A stretch of 64,000 nt of DNA. Source: Mactra quadrangularis (Eukaryota > Mollusca > Bivalvia > Venerida > Mactridae). The stretch covers positions 21,171,020 to 21,235,019 of the forward strand of contig CM046311.1 of the NCBI GenBank assembly GCA_025267735.1. The letters run 5' to 3'. The notes below the pieces were generated by a model. The model worked only from the letters and a program-made list of their open reading frames with translations. It had not been told where the DNA came from and did not search any database. The first letter of the stretch is position 1, and every line of letters begins with the position of its first letter. Below, piece after piece: positions 14,401 to 26,800 of this stretch. The position numbers were made by a program, and so were the translations under genes.

Positions 14401-17114
14401 GTAACAGTAGACAATAATACAAACGTTTGCACGTAATGATGAAATTGCATTTTCTAAACAGTGATGACAAAAAGTAAGCACGATTGGAAACCATCAAACA
14501 TCAACCCAATCACCTGTATCAATGAAACTTTTATTCGTGCAATTAATGCAACTCTCTGTGCATTAATATTTCCTGTATTGCACTTAACTTACTTCGTGTT
14601 ATCGAAAAATCATAATGTGAACGATAATCATCAGACTGATCAATAAATTGTTCGTTTAAAATAAGTAAAAATAATTATTGATACTCATTGGATTAAAAGA
14701 TCACTCCGCATTGAGTTATAAAAATCCAATGTGATTAACTGTGCGGTAACCAATGTTCTCAAAAAATTGTTGCATGAGTTGCTGAGAGATATTGCAGTTA
14801 AACTATTCATACTTTATGGAGTAAATTCTTGCATTTTCTCTTTTTTGGTTTTGAGATTGAACTCTATCAAGATTTCAAGAACATCGATATTGGACTTAGC
14901 TATAAAACATTTCATTATCTAGCTCATATGCCATTCTGTTTTGTTGTATGTGAAGTTGTACTAGTTAATTTCTTGTTGAGAAGGGACATCTATGAGATTT
15001 TTAATACTTGTATTTTTAATATTCATGCAGTGAATAATGTTACTATTGGTTTGATATTGGATTTAAGTTTTATCACTACATATATGGTTATTCTTAAATC
15101 TATATATGTTGATATAAGGTAAGCTTTATTTACAATGTAGTCTCTTGATTTTTCTGTTTCTATTTATTGAGCAAACCTCAATCGAAATTTAGCTTAATTT
15201 TGCATACCTTGTAGTGACTGAATCTGATACTATTAATATATTCGTTGGGTAGTTTAGCTACCTCTAATGCAAATGGTTTACGTTAAAATGCGTACATGTA
15301 TTTAAAATATACTTTTATTTTCATTTAAACCTTTGTTACATAGTATTCCGTACATCTCAGATAATCAAGAGGACATGAAAACAGAATGATTAAATTCATG
15401 TCTTCGGCATGTTTATGTACGTTAAACATGTAAATAGATTTGTTGTTTAGTTACACTTTTTTATCTATTCTCACCAAAACTGCTCGTGCCCTTTGGTCAA
15501 AACATTTTACAATGAGATATCCGTTACGGTTTGAGGTTAAAAGTAACCATTTTGTTTTATTTTTTACTCGCGAGAATGGCTATGGCATAGTATAACATAC
15601 ACGTTTCTATCTGTTAACATGTTAAAAATAAAGCACCTTAACCTCTTTCTGCTATGACGTTAAAATCTTTAACACAAATGAAGTTTAGTCTTTGTCTTTC
15701 AGAAAACTAATAAGTATTTTTCACCTGACTGTTATGTGAATATATCGAGCTCGGCGTCATTTTAACATTTATTTGATAAAGACAAATTGTGCTCACTAGT
15801 ATTCTATCGTCTTTGTACGTAATGTGTATATACTATGTAACACAGCCAATTGAAAGGAAGCCGACAGACAAAGTAAGGTTTATTAGTGTATTAAGACTGT
15901 GGCAATCTAAAAAGTTACAAGTTATGATTTGTTATGTTTTTTTAAGAAAATGACAAACAAAGGAGTAACAGTTGTGCATTATGTTCAGACCGCAATGATT
16001 TTTCGCGTGGAAATATTTGATGTACAAATACATTTAATTGTTAACCACAACCGAGTTGATTAATATGCAATATATTTACCAATAGTCGGAATATATTTGA
16101 ATTTGTGATGTAAAGTAATACAATTTTTGTATATAATGAATATACTTGTATATTTGATACTTCGTATTTTTATCCATAAAACAAAGCCTAATTGTGTGTT
16201 GAAAATCCTATCTGATTCTGAGGAATTATACTTGGATTTATCGTAAAAATGATTTTATTTTATTACTTCCAGTAATAGAACATGAAAAATAATTAAAATT
16301 ACGACTGCAATGTTATTTTATCTCTTACAAATCAAATTATAATCACAGTTTGTAAAGTTGGTTGGTTTGAAAAAAAATACTAAAGCTTGATAAAAACTCG
16401 TCACGCAGAGAATAATATTTCTGACACGTTTTATACTAGGTAACTAAGCTTGATATGTTTTGTAAAATTTATGCTTCGATACAAAATACGTGTATACTGT
16501 ACCACATATTTATTCATAAATTCCAATGACATAAATACGGTAAATCTTTGCTAATTTTGTTGCAAAAATGCCGATACCTTTACCGAGAACAATATCACAA
16601 TAAGACTTGATTTACAAAACGACGTAGCGGTCGATTTCCATTTCTTCTGATTTAGTGACATCCGTGAGCTTGAAAATCGGCTCACAGTTGGCAAATAATA
16701 CATCGAATATGTTTTTAATTGATTTTATGGCAAATGTACACTTACAATTATATTTCATGTTACTGTGTTGAACTTTAGTTTACATATTTATGTCTAATGA
16801 ATGCTTGTTTAACCAAGTTACTTGTTTCATACATATATACATTTTTCTCCGTTTGTCGTCTTATGGCTGACTGCTGCGGGCTAAAATGTAACAGGCTTAA
16901 GTCCTCAGTTCCTAGGACTTGTAAAATGTAATTTTAGAATACTAATTGACTACATGATAACTTGACCGGATATTATTAAGCTACGTTAAAGGTGTTACTT
17001 CAGATAAAACATCTTAATCTGAAGTTTTTTTACATTTGAACTACCGTTTTTTTCTGGAATATTTTGAAAACGTAGGACTTTTCGAACATATTTGATTACC
17101 TATAAACTCTCTCC

Positions 17115-17507
17115 CAATCTCTGTAAACAGATATCTTGTAGAGCGTTGTCGTACAAGATCTCTACTTTCTCAATGCAGGGTCACGTCGAGATGAACTTTG
17201 TGTCGACCAATCAATGCGTAACTTTCATCTAAACGAAACACTATTAATCGAAATTTTGATTTCGTAGTTTTTTTTTTTAAGTTTTGCTTGCTTATTTAAC
17301 CGCAGTATTATTCACAGTCTGTGATTGGGCGGCTCATTTTAAATTGCGTGACGTAGACGATGTAAACAAGTTACGTGTCATAACAATTTTGTCATGGATA
17401 TTATGATGAGAAAAGGTCGCCTGAACGTGACCTTCGTTTGAAAAAGGCCAGATCTAAATTAGCGAGCATGCGAGCGGAAAATTTTAGATCGGGTTTTAAT
17501 CAGATTG
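17115..17507 (+). mobile_element. 393-bp MITE, copy 1 (in U2), 9-bp target duplication
   Basis: The ends are CAATCT...AGATTG. A 9-bp target duplication ACTCTCTCC flanks it at 17106-17114 and 17508-17516, and U1 and U3 show the uninterrupted site. GGTCACGT-type sequences lie in both subterminal regions in inverted orientation. There is no reading frame, so it is non-autonomous. A 9-bp duplication is usual for Mutator-like transposons, but the very short terminal match leaves the superfamily open. Confidence 0.85.
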
Positions 17508-18528
17508 ACTCTCTCCTAACATAGTTATTTAGATGTTTATAAGACCTTTAACGTGTTTCATTCTAATATAACTTACAATCGTCATTCTTATTTCTTGACT
17601 CCAAACCTATCAGAAACTTTCTATTAGATTACAAGAGGAAATATTACATTTGCTGTAAGATTGTTTAACAAAATTATATAGCATACAACACTGTTCACCA
17701 TACCATATCCACTCATGTGTATAGATTCTAATCAAACCCATGATTAAATGTTGGCTTGTTTTACTTGTTATGGTATTTAGGACGTTCATTTATGTGATAT
17801 GGCAGCAAAGGAATTGTCGCAAATATATTTCATGACTCAACTTCACGAAGGTATAAGTAATTATTCATTTATTTCTATGTAAATTTGGTAAATAAGTCAC
17901 ACCGTTTTATTTACAAATTGCGTGTATTAAGTGTCTATGTAATAGCTGGTTTGTTCGGTTCTACTGATCAAATCAGAAAATACTTCTATATATAAAATTA
18001 CCTTATACTACCAACATTCATTATTCTTAGATTAGTTCAGACAAGTGTCGAGCCAATACTTCGTTTTATGTATTTGTCGTCCAAATGGCGCAAATGCAGG
18101 GAACTACACTAATGCTTAATTTATTGCCCCACAAAAATATCCGTTAAGTGTTTTCTTTTTATACCATGTCTGCCTGAGTGTTGAAATGAAAGTTTGACGT
18201 CCTTATATTTACCAGCAATGGTAGGCTTTACTTTCAATTATAAGAAGAATCCAATATTAATTAGTATATATATATTTTATATTTACAGTCAACTTACTTT
18301 GTGATAATGCAATTTTGAAATTAATGTACGAATTGTGAAAAATGCGTTTAGGTTTTCGTAACTTCTACGTTATCATTAACATTCTGAGCTTTCGTGAAGC
18401 ATTTAAAATCTTTCTCTTGACATATATTCATATAAAACTAGTATGCAAAATGTATGAAACGCCTTCCTATATAAATTCTTCACATACCTTCATGGAATTC
18501 GGTCATAAAATATTTCCGTCGTCCATTC

Positions 18529-19083
18529 CACTGTCTAGATCGTGAAACGGTTGCGATTTTCCGTGTCACGGTGTAGCCACACCAAGATGGCGGAAAAACA
18601 ACCATCCAAAAGGTACGTGTCGTTTTTTGCATGATAGTTTGAGAAATATTCGGGCCCAAACGCGTTATAAAGTTTCATTTGATCCGTAAATATATAAACT
18701 GAAGGGCGGGTGTACTCATCTGACATGTCACAAAGGATTTATGTGAGTTAAAGCCACTAAAGTTGACGTATGACCGTGTGACAAATTTGAACCGAGAGAG
18801 TGTATTACTGTTGATAAAATCGCCGTAAGTACGGCACTTAACGTGTTGTAAATACGATTGTGAGATTGTGTGTATGCATGAAACTATACTTAAAAATTGT
18901 ACAAGTTCTAATTTATTTTGTTATATCAAAACATGCCTACTTTCGGTTTTGTCTAAGCAACGGTTGAGATATTAGCCCCGGAGAAGATTTTCCGTAAGAA
19001 ATGACTCGGTGTTGCCATAAAAAGTGGATACGGAGTATACATTTGCGTTAAATAGAACACGGGTAGGACACTCATTCAAACGT
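18529..19083 (+). repeat. Left terminal inverted repeat of the foldback element
   Basis: It matches the inverse of 19918-20470 with scattered substitutions and small indels. Matching stretches include GGGCCCAAACGCG, CATGCCTACTTTCGG and GACTCGGTGTTGCC. AAGATGGCGG at 18584-18593 fits the core of the YY1 binding site, and the right repeat has it too. A 63-codon open frame on the minus strand (18535-18726) is mirrored in the right arm. It may be only a by-product of arm identity. Confidence 0.85.
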
Positions 19084-19173
19084 TTGAAATGCGACCAGAC
19101 CATTTGCAATACTGTCGAAATGTAGACAAGGCAAAACGTAACAGTATTTGTTAAAACACAGATACGGGTTTGG

Positions 19174-19651
19174 TCAAATCGTAAACAAATTTAAATCTTC
19201 TAACTGTTCATCAAGTTCCTCGAACATGGAATTAACGTTTGCTGAGAGAGTCCTGCTAAAGTTACAATGCCGAGTGCTCTTATTGGTGCTGACGTTTTGT
19301 ACGTTTTTCAAATCTGGACTTGGAAGTAATTAAATCAGTATCAACAGAAATATCTTGTGTGGATTCTTGTATATTTTCTACCTCTTTTACATAAGGACAC
19401 TTCTTATTTTCTAGAAAGGATGTATTTATGTGTTGATTCACTTTGAAATATTCCCCAGTTTGCAGTTCTAAATTTGGTGTTAGTCTGTAGTCTATCGTCA
19501 GAAGGCCTTATCGGCCGGTTGATACTTTTTAAACCATCTCATCCATCATTTTATCTGCAATTTGGCATGCGTTTCTAAATGAATGATGAATGCATGCTAG
19601 GAGATCAGATTTCGAAAACTGACAGTAGTAGCATTTATAGACTTTTTCCAT
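19174..19651 (-). pseudogene. Broken reading frame with a C2HC zinc-finger-like start inside the foldback element
   Basis: On the minus strand an ATG at 19651 in good context (CAAAATGG), preceded by a splice-acceptor-like TTCTCCCCAG, opens 40 codons. They include C7-x2-C10-x12-H23-x5-C29, a C2HC finger-like pattern. A stop at 19531-19529 and another at 19510-19508 interrupt the frame, which then stays open for 75 codons to 19280. That part is rich in E, D, K and Q and ends in a basic KRTKRQ stretch. A one-frame shift near 19290 continues into an acidic end, FEELDEQLEDLNLFTI, that stops at 19174. I do not recognise the family. It could be a decayed accessory protein of the autonomous relative or a captured host fragment. 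Confidence 0.45.
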
Positions 19652-19917
19652 TTTGACACTGGGGAGAACAAAATTATGAAATATATAAATTTAGTCTTAT
19701 CACAAAAGGGCTTTTATAAGTATCTGTTTCGTGTTTAAGTATCAATACGAAAGGTGACGATCTGGAATAGTGGGAATAAAATAATATTAACTGATTTATA
19801 ATTAGGCGTTGTTCCTGCAAAGATTAACGTATTGAAAACATTGGGCTTTTCTGTATAGCAAAATACGAAGGATAATGCCAATGTGATTTACTTCAAATGA
19901 TATGGTTGCGTTTAGCC

Positions 19918-20470
19918 TTTGGATGAGTGTCTGAACCGTGTTCACTTTCACGCAAATGTATACACCGTGTCCACTTTTTATGGCAACACCGAGTCATTTC
20001 TTACGGAAAATCTTCACCGGAGCTAATATCTCAACCGTTGCTTTGACAAAACCGAAAGTAGGCATGTTTTGACGAAACAAAATAAATTAGAACTTGTACA
20101 ATTTTAAGGTATAATTGCATGCATATACACTATCCCACAAACGTATTTATAACACGGTAAGTGCCGTACTAACGGCGATTTTATCAAAAGTCATACACTT
20201 CTCTCGGTTCAAATTTGACTGACGGTCATTCGTCAACTTTGGTGGCTTTAATTCACATAAATCCTTTGTGACTTGTCAGGTGAGTACACTTGCCCTTTAG
20301 TTTATATATTTACGGATCAAATGAAACTTTATAACGCGTTTGGGCCCGAATATTTCTCAAACTATCATGCAAAAAACGACACGTACCTTCTGGATGGTTG
20401 TTTTTCCGCCATCTTGGTGTGGCTACACCGTGACACGGAAAATCGCAACCGTTTCACGATCTAGACAGTG
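19918..20470 (-). repeat. Right terminal inverted repeat of the foldback element
   Basis: This is the inverse partner of the left arm. The tip CACGATCTAGACAGTG ends at 20470 and the YY1-like core lies at 20406-20415 on the minus strand. Similarity fades near 19918, where the left arm reads CACTCATTCAAACG and this arm, inverted, reads CACTCATCCAAAGG. Confidence 0.85.
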
Positions 20471-20841
20471 CATTCTCTCGTCTACGTCTTTATAGAGTAG
20501 GAGAATAGTCGGTCTATGGTGACGAAATGTGCTTAGGTTAAAACTGAATTAAAAGGTAGTTTATTAACAAAGTCTTTGTTTACATGAACTAGTATAATTA
20601 TGAGTTTTTCTATCATCATAAATTTTGTCATTTGTAACAGCACTTTTTTTGCTCGTCTGGTTTAAAATGCAAGTCCTCTTCAATTGAAAAATCCTTAATG
20701 CTTCTTCACAGGAAATCATATTTAACGTTAACATTTTTACACAAATACCTCGAAACAGAAATCCATCTTATAAACAGAGCATCTCCTGTAAACGTTATGG
20801 AGTCATTTATTACTCCGTCTCAAAATACAATACTCTATGTC

Positions 20842-23800
20842 CTTAACATGAGCTTCCACAAATATATAAAGTGATCATATTTTTAACAACTTGATCTGAG
20901 TGCCATCGTGTAAATGATTTGTTTGACGTCACTGATTCCAATTAAGATTATATTTCACTTCAGAAAAAAGTGACTTTGATTTATAATTCAGACATACATT
21001 AGCAAATACAGTTCCCTCCAAATTTCCCAAAGTTCTTAAGTCTTGAGAACAAGTTATCAGGAATACTGCAAGTAAATTTACCATAGCTAAAGCTTATTTA
21101 TATGACTACATCTATATTTAAAATTATTCAATCATCTAAAATTGATTTTGGAATTTTCTTTCATGATTCATTGTTTTTCGGCTATGTGTGGATATGTTTA
21201 TCCTTAGAACAGAATTTTGTCCACGGCCTTTTTCAGGACATGGTACTAATTAAACGAATTGATAGTTTCTTCATAAAGTCACACCACTGTGAAATATTTG
21301 AAGAACGCAGGTGAACAATAACTCAATTAGGCGTTGCATTTGATGCAAATCTATTGATACATATTGTCTTGCAGTTGCCATGAATTATATTCTCTATGAA
21401 AAAGACAATACATTGTATTTCAATTACACATATTGTGTAGCAGGTGATGAACGCTTAAAAGGCATATATATCATATTAAATGAGTTACAAAAAGGATGGT
21501 TCATATTCAAGCGCAGATAAGCAACTGTCACAATAATTTTATACTGAAATATTAGTTTTTGGTAAAAATCATACTTTATGTCACATTTGGAATAGAATTA
21601 CACCTTCCTATATTAGAGATACAATACTACACATTAAAATGCACATCGTAACCTTTTCAACGATACTGTGCCTACCGTGGTTAAGCATAACAGTTTGTGT
21701 TAACAAAATGGGATAAAGTTGAAGTTCCAGCACGAATACAGTTTCGGGTTTGTTTTTACTTTCATTGAGAGATTTGTGTGTGTTAGTTCTTGAAACTTTG
21801 GTGGCAGTAATTTTTATAATGTTTGCTTGTACCCTTCACACGATATGACCATCACCGAAACAATTGTCTAAACGTAATTTTTATTTGAAACAAATTTGGT
21901 GATGTCAATCACCATTATTATTTATATACGTGCGGGCATTGGGGTATTTTTGATTATTGGATTTTACATGAAGCATCATTGCATTCTTTACCAAGTTTAC
22001 CAGCACGGATATATTCGTGAGGTGTATTTTCTTTACTGATTGTACTTTGGATAATGTAATTACCACCATTAACAAATTACATTTCAGTTGCGTGTTCTTG
22101 TTAATGACACGCTAGACAGTTTACTAATCAAATTTAAATAAGTGAAATATGTTTTGCAAATCAGCGCATTACTTCAATCATCATCTGTATCTGCACAGTT
22201 CGAATATTTTTCTTGATTGGATGATTTGACGATGTATTTATTAATTTGTCATTTTGTTTATTTATAAATTATCTACCTCGTACTTTATATACCATACCAT
22301 TAATTATTGTTTATTCATAGTGTATCAATAAACTGAGGAAAAAACGTCGATGTCACGGTTATCTTAAGTGTATTAGACAGGCTATTGGAAGGAAAAAAAA
22401 TTCAATTTTTGTCTCAAACGAGAAATAGTCATTCTAGCGGCTTGCACATAATTTAAAAGTTCAAAATTACTATTGTAGTCCTTCTTTCGATTACTTACTT
22501 GCCAATTAAGCGGATTAAAATAAGATAATGTATTTTACGATATTGAAGACATATACAAGTCTTTATTTAAAGATGGTTAAGAGTGTGATAATTGTTTCAC
22601 TGTGGTTGTAGATAGTTAAATAATTAACACCAATAAATCAGATAACAGTTAATCAGATCAGGAATTACAAATATCCCTTTATCTTCAATGTTCAGTTTAT
22701 CAAGTTGATTACGCTATCTGGTGACTCGGCTTTAATTTCTGATCAAACTCACTGGTTGTACTCCACCATAAAATGTAATTGCCAGCTTTCGGTAAGGTTG
22801 GAACTGTGAATATATATACAAAACTAAAAAACTAATCAACAGGTGTTTATGAACACTGCTGTCATTAAATTTTGTCTTATGTCTTTTAAGGGAATGAAAC
22901 AAAAAGCCAATAAAATTCAATACACCATAAAGTGTAAAACTGCATCAAGCAACATGATATTGTTTCAAATAATTAACAGAAATATTCAGTAGATATAAGA
23001 TGTCATCTCCCTCGTGGAAATAAAGATAAACCGATAAGTAGTTCCTTTGTAGTTTCTCTCAACGAGCATTACACTAATTTACCAGTTAAATATTACATGC
23101 TGTTGATAAACTGTTTATAGAAGTAAAGATCAAATCAGACAGCTTCTAATGTCTTGTTTTATTATTTACTGATCTACATCTATTAACACTGTAGAGGAAA
23201 TTAGTCGGGACAAGGGATGAGTCTATTTTCCAGTAAAAGGTTCATTACATAATTGGTCACGAAGGTTTGCAATCTGAAATTGGTGTATGACAAATGTGTC
23301 AGAATAGGGTTCTTGCAAATAGTTTATGATGTTATTTTTTGATTGGTTCAACGCTGTTGCAACATATTGCATAAGTCATATCACGGCGGACAGTCAATAT
23401 ACTCACTCTTCCTGGAAATGCTGGATTAGGTTGTAAACCAGCTCCTAGGCGCATACCTCCCTCCGTGACAGCTAATAACTTACTTACATATAGTCAATTG
23501 TAATTTTCATGGTCAATCAGTAGACTTACAGGGTACTGACATTTAATTGTTTCATAGTCACTAGCATGTCAGCATTTGACAGAGATCTTATTTAACAGAT
23601 AATAATATAATTTGGCCAATATTGCACTTACAATTAACTGTGTGGTTGTAAAGAAAGTTAAGTAAGCTAATATAAGTGGAATATTTATACAAGTTTGTCT
23701 CCAGCATTACTGTATATCCAGGCGTAGCCAAGTACGTTTTTAAAAAGTAAATGTTTTACACGCGTTGTCCATGTTGTTTTACCAGTACTGTCCACACCAT

Positions 23801-26800
23801 GTAACTTTTTGTAGGAGTGGCCCTGATAACAATGTTTTTGAATTGGAATACGAGTTAGTTAATTCGGTATTTAATACATCTTGTCACAAATACAAGTACG
23901 AGTACTAGAGCTTTGATTCTGTTCAGGGAAAGTGATCCATACATGCCATGCTATATTTTACGATTTGCTAATCGGTCATACAATTATATCTATGGAATTC
24001 CTATCGCTACTAGTTGGCCTTTATATGTAAATAGTACGTCTTTGAGTGTTTTTATGAATTTACATTTCTTATAATGACTGCTCATACGTTTTATTAAATG
24101 TTATGGACATGACAGTTGGAATCAAATAGCATGACAGTGTGTAAATTGTTTAACTGTAGGATATTGTATTAAACTTTTTAGACCATTTAGACGTACATAA
24201 CGTCTATAAAAAATGCTGCATGTGGCAATATTTTTTTTTTTAACTTTATTTATAACCAGGACTTTCAATATAACTATAAATCACCATACAAAGTACATAT
24301 GGTGCAAATACAAATAAAAGTTTGAACATCACTTATGTTTTCAAGCAAGTAGCATCTACTTAATTAAATTACGTACATAAACGTAATTAGATTATGAAAT
24401 TTATTATCTACTACGTGTAGTTGGTAGAATCAACGATCTTGAAATATCACACCGCATTCGGAAAATTTGTAGCAGATATTGGGACTGCTTTAATTAAGTA
24501 CTCGGTAATAAAACAAATTATACAGCTCATGCATATAAAAAGCAAGGAAATATTGAGAAAGTAATTTTTATTACATCTTTTTAGAAGAGGTTACACTGCC
24601 TAACTAGTAGTTTGTGCCTATCCCAAATACTATCGGAAGTCGACTTTAAATACATGATTGAGAAAATGTGTGAGGCGTACAAAACTCTAAAACAAAATCT
24701 AGCCTTATCATTTTATTGCCTTATTGTACATGTACTAGGTCAGCATTTTAATATAATCAATCAGGTAAAAATGTCATATTTATGTACTTTTGTTACTTAA
24801 TACTTCTACATACTACTGTGAATTTAAAACCAACCACACAATTGACTTTCAATATGGAACTTTTACGTATATAAACGTATTATTAAATGATGTTTCAAAT
24901 AATCAAAACGGCTGTAAGCGTTTTAATATCATTTAATTGTTAAGCCATTACTTCATTAGTATTTTATCTCAATTTAATTAATCGCTATAAGCGATGACAT
25001 ATACGACCCATGGGATCTTGATTCAATTTATTTATATAAGACACGATAATAGATTGGAAATCTCTAAAATGTTACTATCATCAATTATGATTTGTTAAGC
25101 AATATAATTATATAAAGTATTTTATGGAAGCAGGGAGAGTTAAATCTGCCGAATTTCGTCTACAGTTCATTTAAGTTACACGTAACAATATTTGAAATTG
25201 TGATTACTATAGTTGCATTTCTGAAGTCCTGAAAGTATACATTACAAATAGTCGTCCTTTTAAAGTACACACAGAAATGCAAATGGTCGGCGAATTGTCT
25301 GCAGTATTCTAATAAGGATTTTTATGTGTTACTGCTGATAGACATATGCTAATGAGAGATTATCTGAAGTGACCATTTATAAACGCTACAACGAATAATG
25401 TTTCTCAATATTTCAACAGTATCTTAATTTGACATCTGTGTCATCTTTTAGTAAAAATGCAAATTTTGTTACATTGTTACAGTCGACTTTTACATGTTTA
25501 TTTGATATCATATTCAGTCTTACGTTAAGCATTTATTATCTGTTATTGACATTAGTGGTAATTATTGGTAAAAGTAGAAATTGTTGGGATATGATATATA
25601 GACTTATATAGTCCAGATTTATTGTAAATCATCTTGTAATGTACGTCACGCAATTAAATAACGAGTTCGTTTCGCATTTGCTTTGGTATCATAGCTACTG
25701 TAATATTATTAACAAACATTTCATCATGTTCCTACAACTTTTGTACACTAATGTTGGCGCTTTTAGATTGCTTCAATTTTCATTTGTACCCATGAGTAGG
25801 AAAAAATAACCCTTTAATTAAACGCTGGCAGGATTGGGACAATAGAATGTCTCAATTATAAGTTGTATCGCGTGTTAAGAAATATTTCTGGGTACTACTG
25901 ACTTATCACTAGACCATATGTCTTATTATTATAAATTGAACCGCTTACATCTATATACATAGAATAGTTTATACATGCGATTAGTTCATTACACCGTGAT
26001 AGGGATAAAGTAGATGAACACCTTGACCAGAGATAGTCTTATAAACTTGCAATGTCAACATACTATCATGGTCACAAACCATGGTGACAAATAGTTAAGC
26101 TAGTTATACGTTTACAATTTGAAAAAATATCTTTTTCTATAAACGTTAAACTCATATATACAAATACAAAAAGTTGTATATATTGAAACCAAAATAAAGT
26201 TGAATAATGAAAAAAGGAGACATTACAATGCAAACAAAATCAATGCAAAGTAATAAATCGAGAAAATTATAGATTCCCAAATCTTATTAGCATGCACGCT
26301 TAATATAATTAAGCATACGTGCTTGTAAGAATTGGAATGCAATTATTGGAAACATGCAATTTCTATCTTATGTGTTTCCAATAAAAAGAATATTATGTTA
26401 ACGTAACAGTAGACAATAATACGAACGTTTGCACGTAATGATGAAATTGCATTTTCTAAACAGTGATGACAAAAAGTAAGCACGATTGGAAACCATCAAA
26501 CATCAACCCAATCACCTGTATCAATGAAACTTTTATTCGTGCAATTAATGCAACTCTCTGTGCATTAATATTTCCTGTATTGCACTTAACTTACTTCGTG
26601 TTATCGAAAAATCATAATGTGAACGATAATCATCAGACTGATCAATAAGTTGTTCGTTTAAAATAAGTAAAAATAATTATTGATACTCATTGGATTAAAA
26701 TATCACTCCGCATTGAGTTATAAAAATCCAATGTGATTAACTGTGCGGTAACCAATGTTCTCAAAAAATTGTTGCATGAGTTGCTGAGAGATATTGCAGT

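Larger units (their letters stand above)
18529..20470. mobile_element. 1942-bp foldback DNA transposon with long terminal inverted repeats
   Basis: The ends CACTGTCTAGATCGTGAAAC and its exact inverse are the tips of inverted repeats about 555 bp long. The target duplication is CATTC (18524-18528 and 20471-20475). U3 has the empty site GTCCATTCTCTCGTC near 30147. A 5-bp duplication together with a CAC tip that matches six of seven positions of CACWRTG resembles Transib/RAG-like transposons. The very long repeats are atypical, however, and no transposase is visible. The element is present only in U2, so it came after the unit duplications or was lost from the others. The core (about 19084-19917) carries a broken minus-strand reading frame. 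Confidence 0.88.
8937..20841 (+). repeat. Array unit U2 (head type B, middle type N), carrying two transposon insertions
   Basis: Without the MITE at 17115-17507 and the foldback element at 18529-20470 this unit is about 9.55 kb. Its head resembles U5 (ATCAGATTCCGCAAA near 8943, and a B-type segment near 9707-9790). Its middle resembles U3 and U4 (short N-type junction near 14080-14120). It lacks about 300 bp near 9698 that U5 keeps. The segment 12.9-17 kb is almost identical to the matching part of U4, including a shared MITE insertion, so these stretches have a recent common origin. Confidence 0.9.

Noticed and set aside
14461..14646. 61-codon frame identical in U2, U3 and U4
   Set aside because: The type-O units U1 and U5 do not carry it, and the three copies are almost identical over kilobases of non-coding DNA. 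There is no sign of protein-level selection.
18535..18726. 63-codon frame in the foldback arm, mirrored at 20273-20464
   Set aside because: Its presence in both arms follows from the inverted-repeat identity. Its sequence shows no domain, and the frame runs to the tip of the element.
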